From assembly GCF_008122205.1 (NCBI RefSeq), contig NZ_PHNJ01000004.1, positions 1 through 64,000 on the forward strand: DNA of 64,000 bases, given 5' to 3'. Below, piece by piece: positions 43,266 through 51,761 of the stretch. The DNA comes from Natronococcus pandeyae. GTDB lineage: Archaea > Halobacteriota > Halobacteria > Halobacteriales > Natrialbaceae. A program made the translations under genes and the position numbers. Within the stretch, counting starts at the first letter, position 1, and each line of letters opens with the position of its first letter. The notes beneath the pieces were generated by a model. The model saw only the letters and a program-made list of their open reading frames with translations, was not told where the DNA came from and did not search any database.

Positions 43266-43721
43266 TCAGTCGATGTCGATCGAGTGGGACGCTCCGGACG
43301 CCTCGAGTTTGGGGAGGTGGATCGTCAGGACGCCGTTGTTGACCGTGGCGTGGACCGCGTCGACGTCGACCGGTTCGGGAAGCTGAACCTGCCGGCTGAA
43401 CGACTGTAGCTGTCGCTCGCGGCGAATGTATCTGTCGTCCTCGTCGTCGGCGGTTTCGCGCTCGCGCTCACCGCTGACGAGCAGCGTCTCCCCGGAGATG
43501 CTGCTGGTGAGATCGTCGGCTTCGTAGCCCGGAACGTCGACGGTGACCACGAACTCGTCACCGTGATCGGCGAGATCGAGATTCGTCGATGCCGCCCCGA
43601 AGTCGAACTGGCTCTCGCCGCCGGTCTCCATCTCCCACGTCTGCGCTTTGTCGCCGAACTGGCGGTTCAATCGGCCGAACAGTTCTTCGAGACTCTCGAA
43701 CGGGTTTGGTCGGTCAGCCAT
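43266..43721 (-). CDS. Hsp20/alpha-crystallin small heat shock protein
   Basis: A 151-residue small chaperone. The alpha-crystallin domain spans about 45-140: DEFVVTVDVPGYEADDL, LLVSGERERETADDED, FSRQVQLPEPVDVDAVHATVNNGVL in strand order, then the C-terminal ITIHLP-like LTIHLPKLEASG. The last segment replaces the usual IxI anchor with a shorter tail. The N-terminal arm contains FESLEELFGRLNRQF. Converges with the DHH gene. Confidence 0.9.
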   Translation of the reverse strand: MADRPNPFESLEELFGRLNRQFGDKAQTWEMETGGESQFDFGAASTNLDLADHGDEFVVTVDVPGYEADDLTSSISGETLLVSGERERETADDEDDRYIRRERQLQSFSRQVQLPEPVDVDAVHATVNNGVLTIHLPKLEASGASHSIDID

Positions 43722-43870
43722 GGCCCTCTCCAGTGTCTACGAGCCGGATCTCGAAAAAGCCATTTGTCGGCGTCTAGACGGTCAGTGGGCCGGACAGGTC
43801 GACGGTCGAGATTGCGGCAGAATCGATGGCAGGGCTGGTCGTTTTTAGGCTCCCGACCGTAGCACTGGCT

Positions 43871-44551
43871 ATGACGAAAGCACTGTTCGTCGTCAGCGAA
43901 GAAGGCTATTGGGGCGAGGAATGCGTAGAACCTCTCGAGACGCTGTCGGAGGCTGGCGTCGAGGTGACGGTCGCCACGCCGTCGGGAAGCCCGCCGGAGA
44001 TCGACGAGACGTCGATCGATCCCAGCGAGGTCGGTGAGGAAACCGCCGAGCACGTCCAGGAGGTCCACGAGAACGACGAGCGGCTGAACGATCCGGTCCC
44101 GACCGCGCGAGCGGACGCCGAAGAGTTCGACGCGGTCGTCTTCCCCGGCGGTCACGGCACCGAGTGGGACGTCAATCAGGACAGCGACGCGCGACGGCTG
44201 CTCCGCGATACGGTCGAGGGCGACGACGGGAAGGCGCTGGTCGTCTGTCACGCCGTCGGCATCCTCGGGTTCGCCCGCGACAGCCAGGGCGCGTTCGTCG
44301 TCAACGGTCGCGACGTAACCGGCTTCCCCAGCGAGTGGGAAGAAGAGATCGTCGACGAGAACGACTGCATGCCGAACGGCCGCAAGCTTCCCTACTGGGT
44401 CGCAGACGAGGTCGAAGCCGCCGGCGGTAACTGGGATGCCGAACTCGACGCCGAGACGAGCGTTACCGTCGACGGCGACCTGATCACCGCTCGCGGTCCC
44501 GAATCCTCGAGCGCAGCGGGCGAGACGCTGGTCGAGGAACTAGATATCTAA
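43871..44551 (+). CDS. DJ-1/PfpI family protein (class I glutamine amidotransferase-like)
   Basis: A 226-residue protein of the DJ-1/ThiJ/PfpI superfamily, of the Hsp31-like chaperone/glyoxalase branch. Typical segments are ALFVVSEEGYWGEECVEPLETL with the conserved Glu, VVFPGGHGTEWDVNQD, and the nucleophile elbow LVVCHAVGILGF (Cys near 135). A long loop (SWEEEIVDENDCMPNGRKLPY type) covers the site. It may act on methylglyoxal or protein glycation damage. TATA-like GTTTTTAGG at about 43837-43845 lies 26-34 bases before the ATG. Confidence 0.88.
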   Translation: MTKALFVVSEEGYWGEECVEPLETLSEAGVEVTVATPSGSPPEIDETSIDPSEVGEETAEHVQEVHENDERLNDPVPTARADAEEFDAVVFPGGHGTEWDVNQDSDARRLLRDTVEGDDGKALVVCHAVGILGFARDSQGAFVVNGRDVTGFPSEWEEEIVDENDCMPNGRKLPYWVADEVEAAGGNWDAELDAETSVTVDGDLITARGPESSSAAGETLVEELDI

Positions 44552-44658
44552 CTCCCGAAATCGCACAACAGAACATCTCTCTCGGCAGCTCTCGATCAGT
44601 CGGCCGACGCCGAAATCCGAACCGGATCTGTTTTCCCTCCGCATTGCCGAGACTAGCT

Positions 44659-44835
44659 GTGACCTCCGCCGAACCGTCCACAGCCGAGCAACCCGGCCGC
44701 CTCCACAGTCGCAGCTACCGGATTACCGTCGACGACGGCCGGGACTCGTTTTTCGCCCTCAGCATCGAAGACGCCGCCAACGACGAGGCGTGGCTCATGT
44801 CCGACACTGTTCTCGCGCTCGGGAATATGCGATAA
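44659..44835 (+). CDS. small haloarchaeal hypothetical protein
   Basis: A 58-residue acidic protein starting at GTG 44659, since no ATG is available. It reads as a short beta-rich unit, YRITVDDGRDSFFALSIED, followed by NDEAWLMSDTVLALGNMR. The acidic bias and the AWL.SD ending resemble several short haloarchaeal families, but I cannot name one with confidence. Confidence 0.5.
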   Translation: MTSAEPSTAEQPGRLHSRSYRITVDDGRDSFFALSIEDAANDEAWLMSDTVLALGNMR

Positions 44836-44927
44836 CCCGGTCAGTTGCGTGCGTTCTGACCACGGCTGCACAGTGACGCCCCGTGATAAATCAGTCCCTT
44901 TTTACCCGACGCCGGGGAACTGCCAGT

Positions 44928-45140
44928 ATGAGCTTCGAGGAAGACGACCACGTCGTTCTGCACGACGAGCACAGCGAGTTCGACGGAGAGACCGGCACTA
45001 TCACCCAGACGATGGAGTCGATGTTCGGCGACGTCACCTACACGATCAGCTTCGAGGACGGCCAGGAGACCGGCGTCCCCGAAGACGATCTCGAGGCGGC
45101 TGACGACGCCGACGCCGATGCCGACGAAGACGAAGAATAA
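44928..45140 (+). CDS. DUF1918-like small protein
   Basis: A 70-residue very acidic protein. Residues 5-52 look like a small SH3/Tudor-like barrel (DDHVVLHDEHSEFDGETGTI, then YTISFEDGQETGVPEDDLE), similar to the DUF1918 family. The C-terminus is a run of Asp/Glu/Ala. TATA-like CTTTTTAC at about 44897-44904 lies 24-31 bases before the ATG, so it is leaderless. The function is unknown. Confidence 0.7.
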   Translation: MSFEEDDHVVLHDEHSEFDGETGTITQTMESMFGDVTYTISFEDGQETGVPEDDLEAADDADADADEDEE

Positions 45141-45212
45141 CCCGCGCTCCGGTTGGCCGATCGGGCCGATCACTGAACGCTCCCACCCCCCGTATCCGTA
45201 CTGTACCCGCAG

Positions 45213-45656
45213 ATGCCACAGATTCCGCTTCACTACGTCGACTTACGCGCGTTTTGCTACGCCACCGAGGACGAGAAGCGCGTCGAAGAGGCGCTTCGCA
45301 CGTTCCTGCCCGAGGAGTTCGAGATCGAGCGCGTCGAGAGCGAGGGCCACTACGGCGACCGCATCCTCGTCCTCTCTGCACGCGTCGAGAACGCCGACGA
45401 CGTCCGCCACGTCCTCTCGCGGTTGGCCGACCTCGAGTCGCTCGACAGCCTCCTGAAGGAACTCGACGACCGCGTCACCGAGAACACCGAACTCTTCTTG
45501 CGACTCGACAAGCAGGCTGCCTTCGCGGAGGACGTCCGTCTCGGCGACGGTATCACGTTCCGGGCGAAGGTCGAGGCCTACCCCGCGAAGAAGGAACAGG
45601 CCGTCGAGAACGCACAGGAGGTTCTCGAGCGACTGCGTGACGAGACCGAACCCTGA
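45213..45656 (+). CDS. RNA-binding protein (COG1325-like, exosome-associated)
   Basis: A 147-residue cytoplasmic protein of the archaeal COG1325 family, predicted to bind RNA and often linked to the exosome and to ribosomal gene sets. Visible are the N-terminal IPLHYVDLRAFCYATEDEKRVEEAL, the core FEIERVESEGHYGDRILVLSARVE, and FLRLDKQAAFAEDVRLGDGITFRAKVEAYPAKKE with the conserved LDKQAA motif. The length is typical. Confidence 0.85.
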   Translation: MPQIPLHYVDLRAFCYATEDEKRVEEALRTFLPEEFEIERVESEGHYGDRILVLSARVENADDVRHVLSRLADLESLDSLLKELDDRVTENTELFLRLDKQAAFAEDVRLGDGITFRAKVEAYPAKKEQAVENAQEVLERLRDETEP

Positions 45657-45706
45657 TTTTCCCCGCCGAGCGCGGCGTTTTTCACCCCTGCCTGTAACGT
45701 TCAGGT

Positions 45707-47446
45707 ATGCACGTACACGTCGTCGGTGAGGACCCCGTCCGCGACGCCGTCGCGACCGCGCTCGAAGACGTCGACGTCGACGTTCGAGACGCAGCAGCCG
45801 AGGATATAGAGGAGGCCCGTTTTGCCCTCGTGAGCGGCGTCGCCGGCGCGGCGACGTTCGACCGGGCGGACGAAGCCGCCCGGACGGGCAACACCCCCTG
45901 GATCGCCGTCGAGATCGGCGGCGTCGGCGGCCAGCCGCTGCCGTCGGTCGACGCCGCCGTGTCGGGGTTCGCCCCTGGCACGGGCTGTTTCGACTGCCTT
46001 CGCGCTCGCGTCGAATCGCATCTCGAGGAGCGCGCGGACGAACCGACGGGAGATCGCAGCGCGGCCCGGTTCGCCGGCGCGCTCGCCGGCCGGGAGTGCG
46101 TCCGCGTCCTCTCCGGCGCGGAACGCTCGGTAATCGGCCACGTCGTCGAGGTACCGCACAACCGGCGGCGGTTCCTCCCGGTTCCGGGCTGTGGTTGCGC
46201 GGCCAGCGAGCGAGACCGGACGCTCGAGCGCGACGACGACGCGTTCGACCTCGCCACCGCCGTCGAGCACGCCGACCAGGCCATCGACGACCGGGTCGGT
46301 ATCGTCGAGAGCATCGGCGAGGTCGAGTCGTTCCCCGCGCCGTACTACCTCGCGACGACGGCCGACACGTCGGGGTACAGCGACGCCAGCGCGCCGACGC
46401 AGGCCGCCGGCGTCGATCCGGACTGGAACGCGGCGCTGATGAAGGCCGTCGGCGAGGGGCTCGAGCGCTACTGCGCCGGCGTCTACCGCGAGAACGATTT
46501 CGTCCACGAGAGCGAAGCCGACCTCGAGCGCGCGGTCTCGCCGACCGATCTCGTCCGGCCCGACGACGCCCCCGACGTCGATCCGAGCGAGGAGCACCGG
46601 TGGGTCGAGGGCGAGAACCTCGAGACCGGCGAGACGGCGCACCTGCCCGCCGCGGCGGTCCAGTTCCCCCAGCCCGGCGAGCGACTCGTTCCGTCGATCA
46701 CGACCGGTCTCGGACTCGGCTCCTCGCCCGTCGACGCTCTCCTGTCGGGGCTGACCGAAGTGCTCGAGCGCGACGCGACGATGCTCGCCTGGTACTCGAC
46801 GTTCGAACCGCTCGGACTCGCCGTCGACGACGAGACGTTCGCCGACCTCGAGCGCCGCGCGGCGAGCGAGGGGCTCACCGTGACGCCGATGCTGGTCACG
46901 CAGGATGTCGACGTCCCGGTCGTCTCCGTCGCGGTTCACCGGGATCCGGACGCGAGCGAGGACGAGGTGTGGCCGGCGTTCGCGGCGGGATCCGCGGCGG
47001 GGCTCGACGCCACCGAAGCGGCGACGTCAGCGCTGGCGGAAGCGCTCCAGAACTGGATGGAACTGCGCGGACTCGGACCGGAAGAAGCGGACGAGGCCTC
47101 CGGCGCGATCGGCGAGTACGCCTCGTTCCCGGCCGCAGCGCGCGACTTCGTCGATGTGGAGCGGACGGTTCCCGCGGCGAGCGTCGGCCCGGACTCGGTT
47201 CCGACGGGGCTCGAGTCGCTCGAGGAACTCGTCTCACGAACGGCCGACGCCGGTCTGACGCCGTACGCGGCGCGGCTGACGACGCGCGATGTCGAACAGC
47301 TCGGCTTCGAGGCGGTCCGGGTCGTCGTCCCCGGTGCCCAGCCGCTGTTTACCGGCGAGCCGTTCTTCGGCGAGCGAGCAGAGCGGGTTCCGGACGACCT
47401 CGGCTTCGAGCCGCGACTCGAGCGTCCGTTCCACCCGTATCCCTGA
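45707..47446 (+). CDS. YcaO-domain protein with N-terminal E1-like/cyclodehydratase-type domain
   Basis: A 579-residue two-part protein. Residues 1-185 resemble the C-protein (E1-like) half of azoline cyclodehydratases, with cysteine pairs CFDCLRARV (about 90) and PGCGCAASER (about 164) that probably hold zinc. Residues about 200-579 are a YcaO domain: ALMKAVGEGLERYCAGVY, LLSGLTEVLERDATMLAWYS and ATEAATSALAEALQNWMEL form the ATP/Mg-binding Glu-rich helices. The end, RPFHPYP, is a Pro-containing tail like the PxPxP tail of peptide cyclodehydratases. No precursor peptide, dehydrogenase or TfuA gene is adjacent. Leaderless (TATA about 45678). Confidence 0.82.
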   Translation: MHVHVVGEDPVRDAVATALEDVDVDVRDAAAEDIEEARFALVSGVAGAATFDRADEAARTGNTPWIAVEIGGVGGQPLPSVDAAVSGFAPGTGCFDCLRARVESHLEERADEPTGDRSAARFAGALAGRECVRVLSGAERSVIGHVVEVPHNRRRFLPVPGCGCAASERDRTLERDDDAFDLATAVEHADQAIDDRVGIVESIGEVESFPAPYYLATTADTSGYSDASAPTQAAGVDPDWNAALMKAVGEGLERYCAGVYRENDFVHESEADLERAVSPTDLVRPDDAPDVDPSEEHRWVEGENLETGETAHLPAAAVQFPQPGERLVPSITTGLGLGSSPVDALLSGLTEVLERDATMLAWYSTFEPLGLAVDDETFADLERRAASEGLTVTPMLVTQDVDVPVVSVAVHRDPDASEDEVWPAFAAGSAAGLDATEAATSALAEALQNWMELRGLGPEEADEASGAIGEYASFPAAARDFVDVERTVPAASVGPDSVPTGLESLEELVSRTADAGLTPYAARLTTRDVEQLGFEAVRVVVPGAQPLFTGEPFFGERAERVPDDLGFEPRLERPFHPYP

Positions 47447-47724
47447 CGACCGCCCGCGATCCGTATCGCTTTCTCCCCGCGGAATCTTCCCAGGGACGAT
47501 GACGAACGAGCCGATCCGGACCGCTACGAGTACGAGGCGACCAATCCGAACGTCCTGTGCTTCCGGTTCGTCTCGTCTGACCGGCCGTGTTCAAATACTA
47601 CCGTGAGTAATTAGCTTCGGGTCTTCGATTCTCTCAGCGAGTCGGTGTCCTCTGAACACCGTCGTCTGACCAGGGCGGAACGTGACTCGAGGTCGACGTT
47701 CGCGATCCGTCGACGGGGCAGGGC
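47447..47724. other. intergenic region with possible gene remnant
   Basis: In the frame that starts near 47499, codons read DDDERADPDRYEYEATNPNV and on to LCFRFVSSDRP, ending at a TAG (47613-47615 region). This has the acidic haloarchaeal style but no start codon or promoter. It may be a fragment of a lost gene. The rest holds nothing recognisable. Confidence 0.3.
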
Positions 47725-48210
47725 TCAGTCGTCGCCGTGGTCCTCGTCCGTCTCGTTCGATCGCTCCTCGGCCTCTCCGTCCGTCTCGTTCGCCCGCTCT
47801 TCGGCTTCCTCCTCGTCAGTAATAACCTCGAGTTCGAGTTCGTCGTCGTAGATGGTGATCAGAACGAGCTGGCTCGAGTCGGTGATCGCGCTCGTTTCGA
47901 CCAGGTCATCGGCGCCGTGGTCGTCACCGAAGCGGGTCACGCGGAACTGCTGTTCGGATCCCTCGATGTGCGGGGGGCCGACTCGTTCGTCCGGGATCAC
48001 CGTGTAGCTCTCCTCGTAGGTCTGGCGATCCGCGTTCCGGTCGCGGCCCTCGAGGTGGATGTTGTAGGGGCGCTCCCCCTCGTTCGTGATCTCGATGGGG
48101 ACCGGCTGCTGGAGGCTGCCCGTGAAGTGCTCCTCGACCCCCTCGACGCAGCCCGCGAGGCTCGCGACGGCGGCGACGCCGGCGGACTGCAGTACCGTAC
48201 GGCGATTCAC
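47725..48210 (-). CDS. Tat-exported lipoprotein
   Basis: A 161-residue predicted lipoprotein. The N-terminus NRRTVLQSAGVAAVASLAGCVE has a twin-arginine motif and a lipobox (LAGC, Cys 21). The mature part (about 35-115) is a beta-rich domain (PVPIEITNEGERPYNIHLEG, LVLITIYDDELELEVI). The tail repeats EERANETDGE / EERSNETDED. Only a GTG start is available (48210). It is probably anchored on the outside of the cell membrane. The function is unknown. Confidence 0.8.
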   Translation of the reverse strand: MNRRTVLQSAGVAAVASLAGCVEGVEEHFTGSLQQPVPIEITNEGERPYNIHLEGRDRNADRQTYEESYTVIPDERVGPPHIEGSEQQFRVTRFGDDHGADDLVETSAITDSSQLVLITIYDDELELEVITDEEEAEERANETDGEAEERSNETDEDHGDD

Positions 48211-48330
48211 AGTCGGCTTTCAGTGCCGAACGACCGTCAGTATTGCTGTTCTCGACCGACGGTTCGCGGGGGGACGCTGACGCTCTCGAGGTACCCCTCC
48301 AGTGTCCCTCTCTGGCACGAGGATTTTTAT

Positions 48331-48351
48331 CACAGTGTGAAAATTTCTGTG
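48331..48351 (+). promoter_or_regulatory. inverted repeat between TATA box and start of cupin gene
   Basis: CACAG at 48331-48335 and its complement CTGTG at 48347-48351 flank an AT-rich centre. It follows the TATA-like TTTTTAT (48324-48330) directly and ends just before the ATG at 48353. A protein bound here would block leaderless initiation, so it is a candidate operator. Confidence 0.35.
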
Positions 48352-48352
48352 T

Positions 48353-48883
48353 ATGGAGAAAACCGCGATCGACGACGTCGACGTCGAACGCAACCCGATG
48401 GACGTGCACTCGGTCAGACGGCCAGTCTCGCAGGCCCTCGGCTTCACCGACTTCGCGATGAACTACTTCGAACTCGAACCCGGCGAGTCGTTTTCGGGCG
48501 GACTGCACACCCATCACGATCAGGAGGAGGTCTTCTACGTCCAGGAGGGTGTCGCCACGTTCGAAGTCCGCGAGTCGCGGTCGGAGTCGGACGACAGCCG
48601 CAGCGACGGCGGGAGCGACGAGTCCGAGGAGGTGGTGGTCCGTGCAGGCGAGGTGATCCGGTTCGCGCCCGGCGACTTCCAGATGGGGTACAACGACTCC
48701 GAGGAGCACGTCGTCGGGTTCGCGTTCGGTGCACCCGATGCGAAACACGACTGGGACCAGATCGAGTCGCTGGTGTACTGCCGGGACTGTGCGGACGAAA
48801 CCGGTCACGGGCTCGAACTTACGGCCGACGGTGCATTTCGCATGACCTGTACCGAGTGTGGAAACTCGTTTGTCCACAGTTAG
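48353..48883 (+). CDS. cupin-domain protein with C-terminal zinc ribbon
   Basis: A 176-residue protein. The cupin core runs from about 30 to 125: FELEPGESFSGGLHTHHDQEEVFYVQEGVATFEV has the His-His-Glu metal-binding set, and VVRAGEVIRFAPGDFQMGYN is the second motif. An acidic Ser/Asp insert (about 72-90) lengthens the loop between them. Residues about 138-174 are a two-CxxC zinc ribbon (YCRDCADETG and CTECGNSF). Leaderless start. It may be a metal-dependent sensor or enzyme; the substrate is unknown. Confidence 0.85.
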   Translation: MEKTAIDDVDVERNPMDVHSVRRPVSQALGFTDFAMNYFELEPGESFSGGLHTHHDQEEVFYVQEGVATFEVRESRSESDDSRSDGGSDESEEVVVRAGEVIRFAPGDFQMGYNDSEEHVVGFAFGAPDAKHDWDQIESLVYCRDCADETGHGLELTADGAFRMTCTECGNSFVHS

Positions 48884-49145
48884 ACAGCACTCGCAAACGT
48901 CGACGGATCGGTGCCGGAAAGCGGTCGTCAGTCGACGTTCGCCGGATGGAGTTCACATGTTAACTACCACATTCTCGGCGGTCTGTTGAGTCGTGTACTA
49001 TGATGAGTGGTAACAAAGATATGCGAGTCGATCGACCAGACCCCGATCTGGGCGGGGTCACGGGTCGCCGATCGAGTCGCGGGGAGTTCAACGCTGGTGT
49101 GACCGGAACGAAACGACGTTCAGACTCGAGGGGGTCGACAGATTC

Positions 49146-49646
49146 ATGGCGCGAAACGTAACCATGGCCACGGTCGGTGTGCTCTCGGTCGTCGCACTGA
49201 TCGCGGCGAGTCTCGGCTGGTACAGAGTGTTCTCGTTCGTCGGCGCGGGGGTCATCCTCTCGGTGTTCGCAGTGGCGTCTATCGAGCGAAGCGCCAGCGA
49301 TCCCGATCTCGCTCCCTACACGGGGCTGATCGGCGCGCTGGCCGTGTTCTTCCTGCTCGGTCTCGGCGGGATCTGGCTGACGTGGGAGCCAGGAGTGACC
49401 GAGTACAGCTACGCGCTCGGCGTTCCGATACCGACGCTCGTCTACTTCGGCTTCATCTGGCTGTTGCCGCTTACGGTGGCGGTCTACTACGCGCTGATCT
49501 TCGATCGGATCGCCAGCGAAGAGATCGTCGACGACATCCTCGAGGAGGCGCGCGAAGAACAGCGACGGGAGTCGTTCCCGCTGGCCCCCGAACAGCCGAA
49601 ACGCACCGTGGAGGCGACCGACGGAGGTGAGGTAACCGATGAGTAG
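49146..49646 (+). CDS. small membrane subunit of a sodium symporter operon
   Basis: A 166-residue protein with four hydrophobic segments (about 6-24, 28-46, 58-76 and 90-118), then an acidic tail. It overlaps the start of the sodium:solute symporter gene by eight bases, so both are translated together. Small membrane partners (DUF3311/DUF4212-type) accompany many SSS symporters; this protein is longer and I cannot assign it to either family. The role in folding or coupling is inference. Confidence 0.75.
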   Translation: MARNVTMATVGVLSVVALIAASLGWYRVFSFVGAGVILSVFAVASIERSASDPDLAPYTGLIGALAVFFLLGLGGIWLTWEPGVTEYSYALGVPIPTLVYFGFIWLLPLTVAVYYALIFDRIASEEIVDDILEEAREEQRRESFPLAPEQPKRTVEATDGGEVTDE

Positions 49647-51234
49647 CCTCGCCGCGCTCTCTCCGTTCCTGCTCCAGGAGGAGGGGATCCCGATCGCGGA
49701 CGATCCGATCATCATCGGCTTCGGAGCGGCGTACCTGTTGATCGTCATCCTCATCGGCGTCTGGGGGTGGATGCAGACCGACACGACGAGTGACTTCCTG
49801 ATCACGGGCAAGAGCATCGGGACGTGGGTGCTCGCGCTGACGGCGTTCTCGGTGATTCAGTCCGGATTCGGCTTCGTCGGCGGGCCGGAACTGGTCTACT
49901 CGTTCGGCACCACCGCGCTGTGGATCTTCTTCACGGCACCGCTTGGCTTCCTGCTCACGTGGGTCGTCCTCGCGAAGCGAATGCGTATACTCGCCGACAT
50001 CCGCAACGTGTTGACCCTTCCCGACGCGATGTACGTCCGGTACGAGAGCGACTGGGTTCGGGGACTCTCGGGGGTCGCCGTCGCACTCGGTGTCGTCGCC
50101 TACCTCGCGGTCAACCTGGCCGCGCTCCAGTTCGTCATGCGAGCCATCTTCGGCATTCCGCTGATCTGGGGACTTCTCGGCGGTGCCCTGATCCTGTTGC
50201 TGTACAGCATGCTCGGCGGCATGATCGCCGGCGTCTGGACGGACTTCCTGCAGGCGATTACGATGATCGTCGGCGCCGGGTTCGTCTTCGCCTACGCGAT
50301 GTCCTTCGGTGGCGGAATGGGGAACATCTCCCAGAACCTGGCGAGCGCGGATCCGAACCTCATCTCGCCGTTCGGAGCGATGGGCACCGCGACCACGGCC
50401 GTCTTCGTCGGCATCTCGTGGTGGATCCTGTTCTCCGTCGGTGCGGCCGGACAGCCCCACCTGATCACGAAGTTCTACATGAGCCGGGACATGACGATCC
50501 TGAAGTGGGGCGCACCTATCGCCGCCATCTCCTACGCGATCTCGAGTCTGATCGCGTTCTCCGCCGGACTCTCGATGCGAGCAATGGTCGAGGCCGGTCA
50601 GCGACAGGAGACGTTCGCTCCCTCGGAGGTCGGTCCCGTCTTCGTCCTCGATCACACGGGGAGTATCATCGCCGGGCTGATCCTCGCGGCGCTGCTTGCG
50701 GCGATCATGTCGACGAGCGACTCGTTCCTCAACATCGGTGCAGCGGCCATCTCGCGGGACATTCCGCGCGCGATGGGACGCCCGATTACGGACGACAGGA
50801 CCGAACTTCGCGTGACTCAGGCCGCACTCGCGACGCTGACGATCCTGTCTACGGTCGTCGTCTTCTACTCGCAGGCTCTCGTCGGCATCCTGGGGGCGAT
50901 CAGCTGGGGCTTCTTTGCCGCCGCGTTCGTTCCCATCGCCGTCCTCGGGCTGAATTGGAAGGGAGCGACGAAGGAGGGTGCGATCGCCTCACTCGTTATC
51001 GGGATGGCGTTCAACATCGTGTACAACGTCCCGGCCGAGATGGCCGAGGCCCTCGAGGCCGGCTGGGCCCAGTCGCTCAACGAGACCGTCATGGCGACCT
51101 ACCCGTTCGCGGAAGCGATGCCGGTCGAAGCGGTCGCGTTGCTAGTCGCGATGATCGCGTTCATCTTCGTCTCGATCGCGACGCAGGACGGTCAGGAAAT
51201 TCCTGCTGACCTGCACGCCCTGTTCGAGCGATGA
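49639..51234 (+). CDS. sodium:solute symporter (SSS family)
   Basis: A 531-residue integral membrane transporter with about 13 helices. SSS features are the start IIGFGAAYLLIVILIGVWG, ITGKSIGTWVLALTAFSVIQSGFGFVG cut by helix 2, the GGMIAGVWTDFLQAITMIVGA segment (family signature), and LAAIMSTSDSFLNIGAAAISRDI with the sodium-site Ser-Thr-Ser-Asp. The substrate could be proline, pantothenate or an organic acid. It is the second of three overlapping genes (49146, 49639 and 51231). Confidence 0.9.
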   Translation: MSSLAALSPFLLQEEGIPIADDPIIIGFGAAYLLIVILIGVWGWMQTDTTSDFLITGKSIGTWVLALTAFSVIQSGFGFVGGPELVYSFGTTALWIFFTAPLGFLLTWVVLAKRMRILADIRNVLTLPDAMYVRYESDWVRGLSGVAVALGVVAYLAVNLAALQFVMRAIFGIPLIWGLLGGALILLLYSMLGGMIAGVWTDFLQAITMIVGAGFVFAYAMSFGGGMGNISQNLASADPNLISPFGAMGTATTAVFVGISWWILFSVGAAGQPHLITKFYMSRDMTILKWGAPIAAISYAISSLIAFSAGLSMRAMVEAGQRQETFAPSEVGPVFVLDHTGSIIAGLILAALLAAIMSTSDSFLNIGAAAISRDIPRAMGRPITDDRTELRVTQAALATLTILSTVVVFYSQALVGILGAISWGFFAAAFVPIAVLGLNWKGATKEGAIASLVIGMAFNIVYNVPAEMAEALEAGWAQSLNETVMATYPFAEAMPVEAVALLVAMIAFIFVSIATQDGQEIPADLHALFER

Positions 51235-51698
51235 TGACCGCGAGCGAAGAGCCGATCGCCCGCTTCACGCGATGGCTGCGCCAGCGCCCGAACTCGATCG
51301 AGTTCTGGGAACTGGTGGTCACCGACGAGCGACTCGTCTGGTGTTACGTCGGCCAGTCCTACCGGTCGATGCTGCTGCGAGCCGATATGGGCGAACGCGA
51401 CCGAGCCCTCGTCGAGGACAGTCGGCTCGAGGAACTCGAGGGACTCGCCGAGGAGAACTTCGCCGTCCCGCTCGAGAATCTCGAGTCGATTCGCCACGTC
51501 GAGGGGACGCGGTTTCGCCGCGCGAAACTCGAGATCGAGTGGGTCGACGAGGAGGACACCCGGTACGACGGCCGGATGACGCTGGTCAGCACCAGCGAGG
51601 CCGATCCGCAGGCGGAGGTCGTCGCCGCACTCGAGGAGGATCCGCGCCTCGATCACGTGGACGTCGAGATCGAAACGCGGCGCTGGCCGTTCCTCTAG
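51231..51698 (+). CDS. hypothetical protein coupled to SSS symporter
   Basis: A 155-residue acidic soluble protein whose ATG overlaps the symporter stop (ATGA). It has the segments NSIEFWELVVTDERLVWCYVG, ENFAVPLENLESIRHVEGTRF and RRAKLEIEWVDEEDTRYDGR, a strand-rich pattern like that of membrane-associated PH-like domains, with a final VDVEIETRRWPFL strand. No family was recognised. The tight coupling suggests a cytoplasmic regulator or partner of the symporter. Confidence 0.72.
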   Translation: MMTASEEPIARFTRWLRQRPNSIEFWELVVTDERLVWCYVGQSYRSMLLRADMGERDRALVEDSRLEELEGLAEENFAVPLENLESIRHVEGTRFRRAKLEIEWVDEEDTRYDGRMTLVSTSEADPQAEVVAALEEDPRLDHVDVEIETRRWPFL

Positions 51699-51761
51699 GT
51701 CGTCGAGTCCCACGACGCGGCAGACGGATCGTTTTTTACGGTGAACGACGAGCGATCAGGC

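Noticed and set aside
49000..49161. 53-codon ORF before the symporter operon
   Set aside because: Its peptide is basic, it overlaps the following gene out of frame by more than ten bases, and no TATA-like box fits its ATG.
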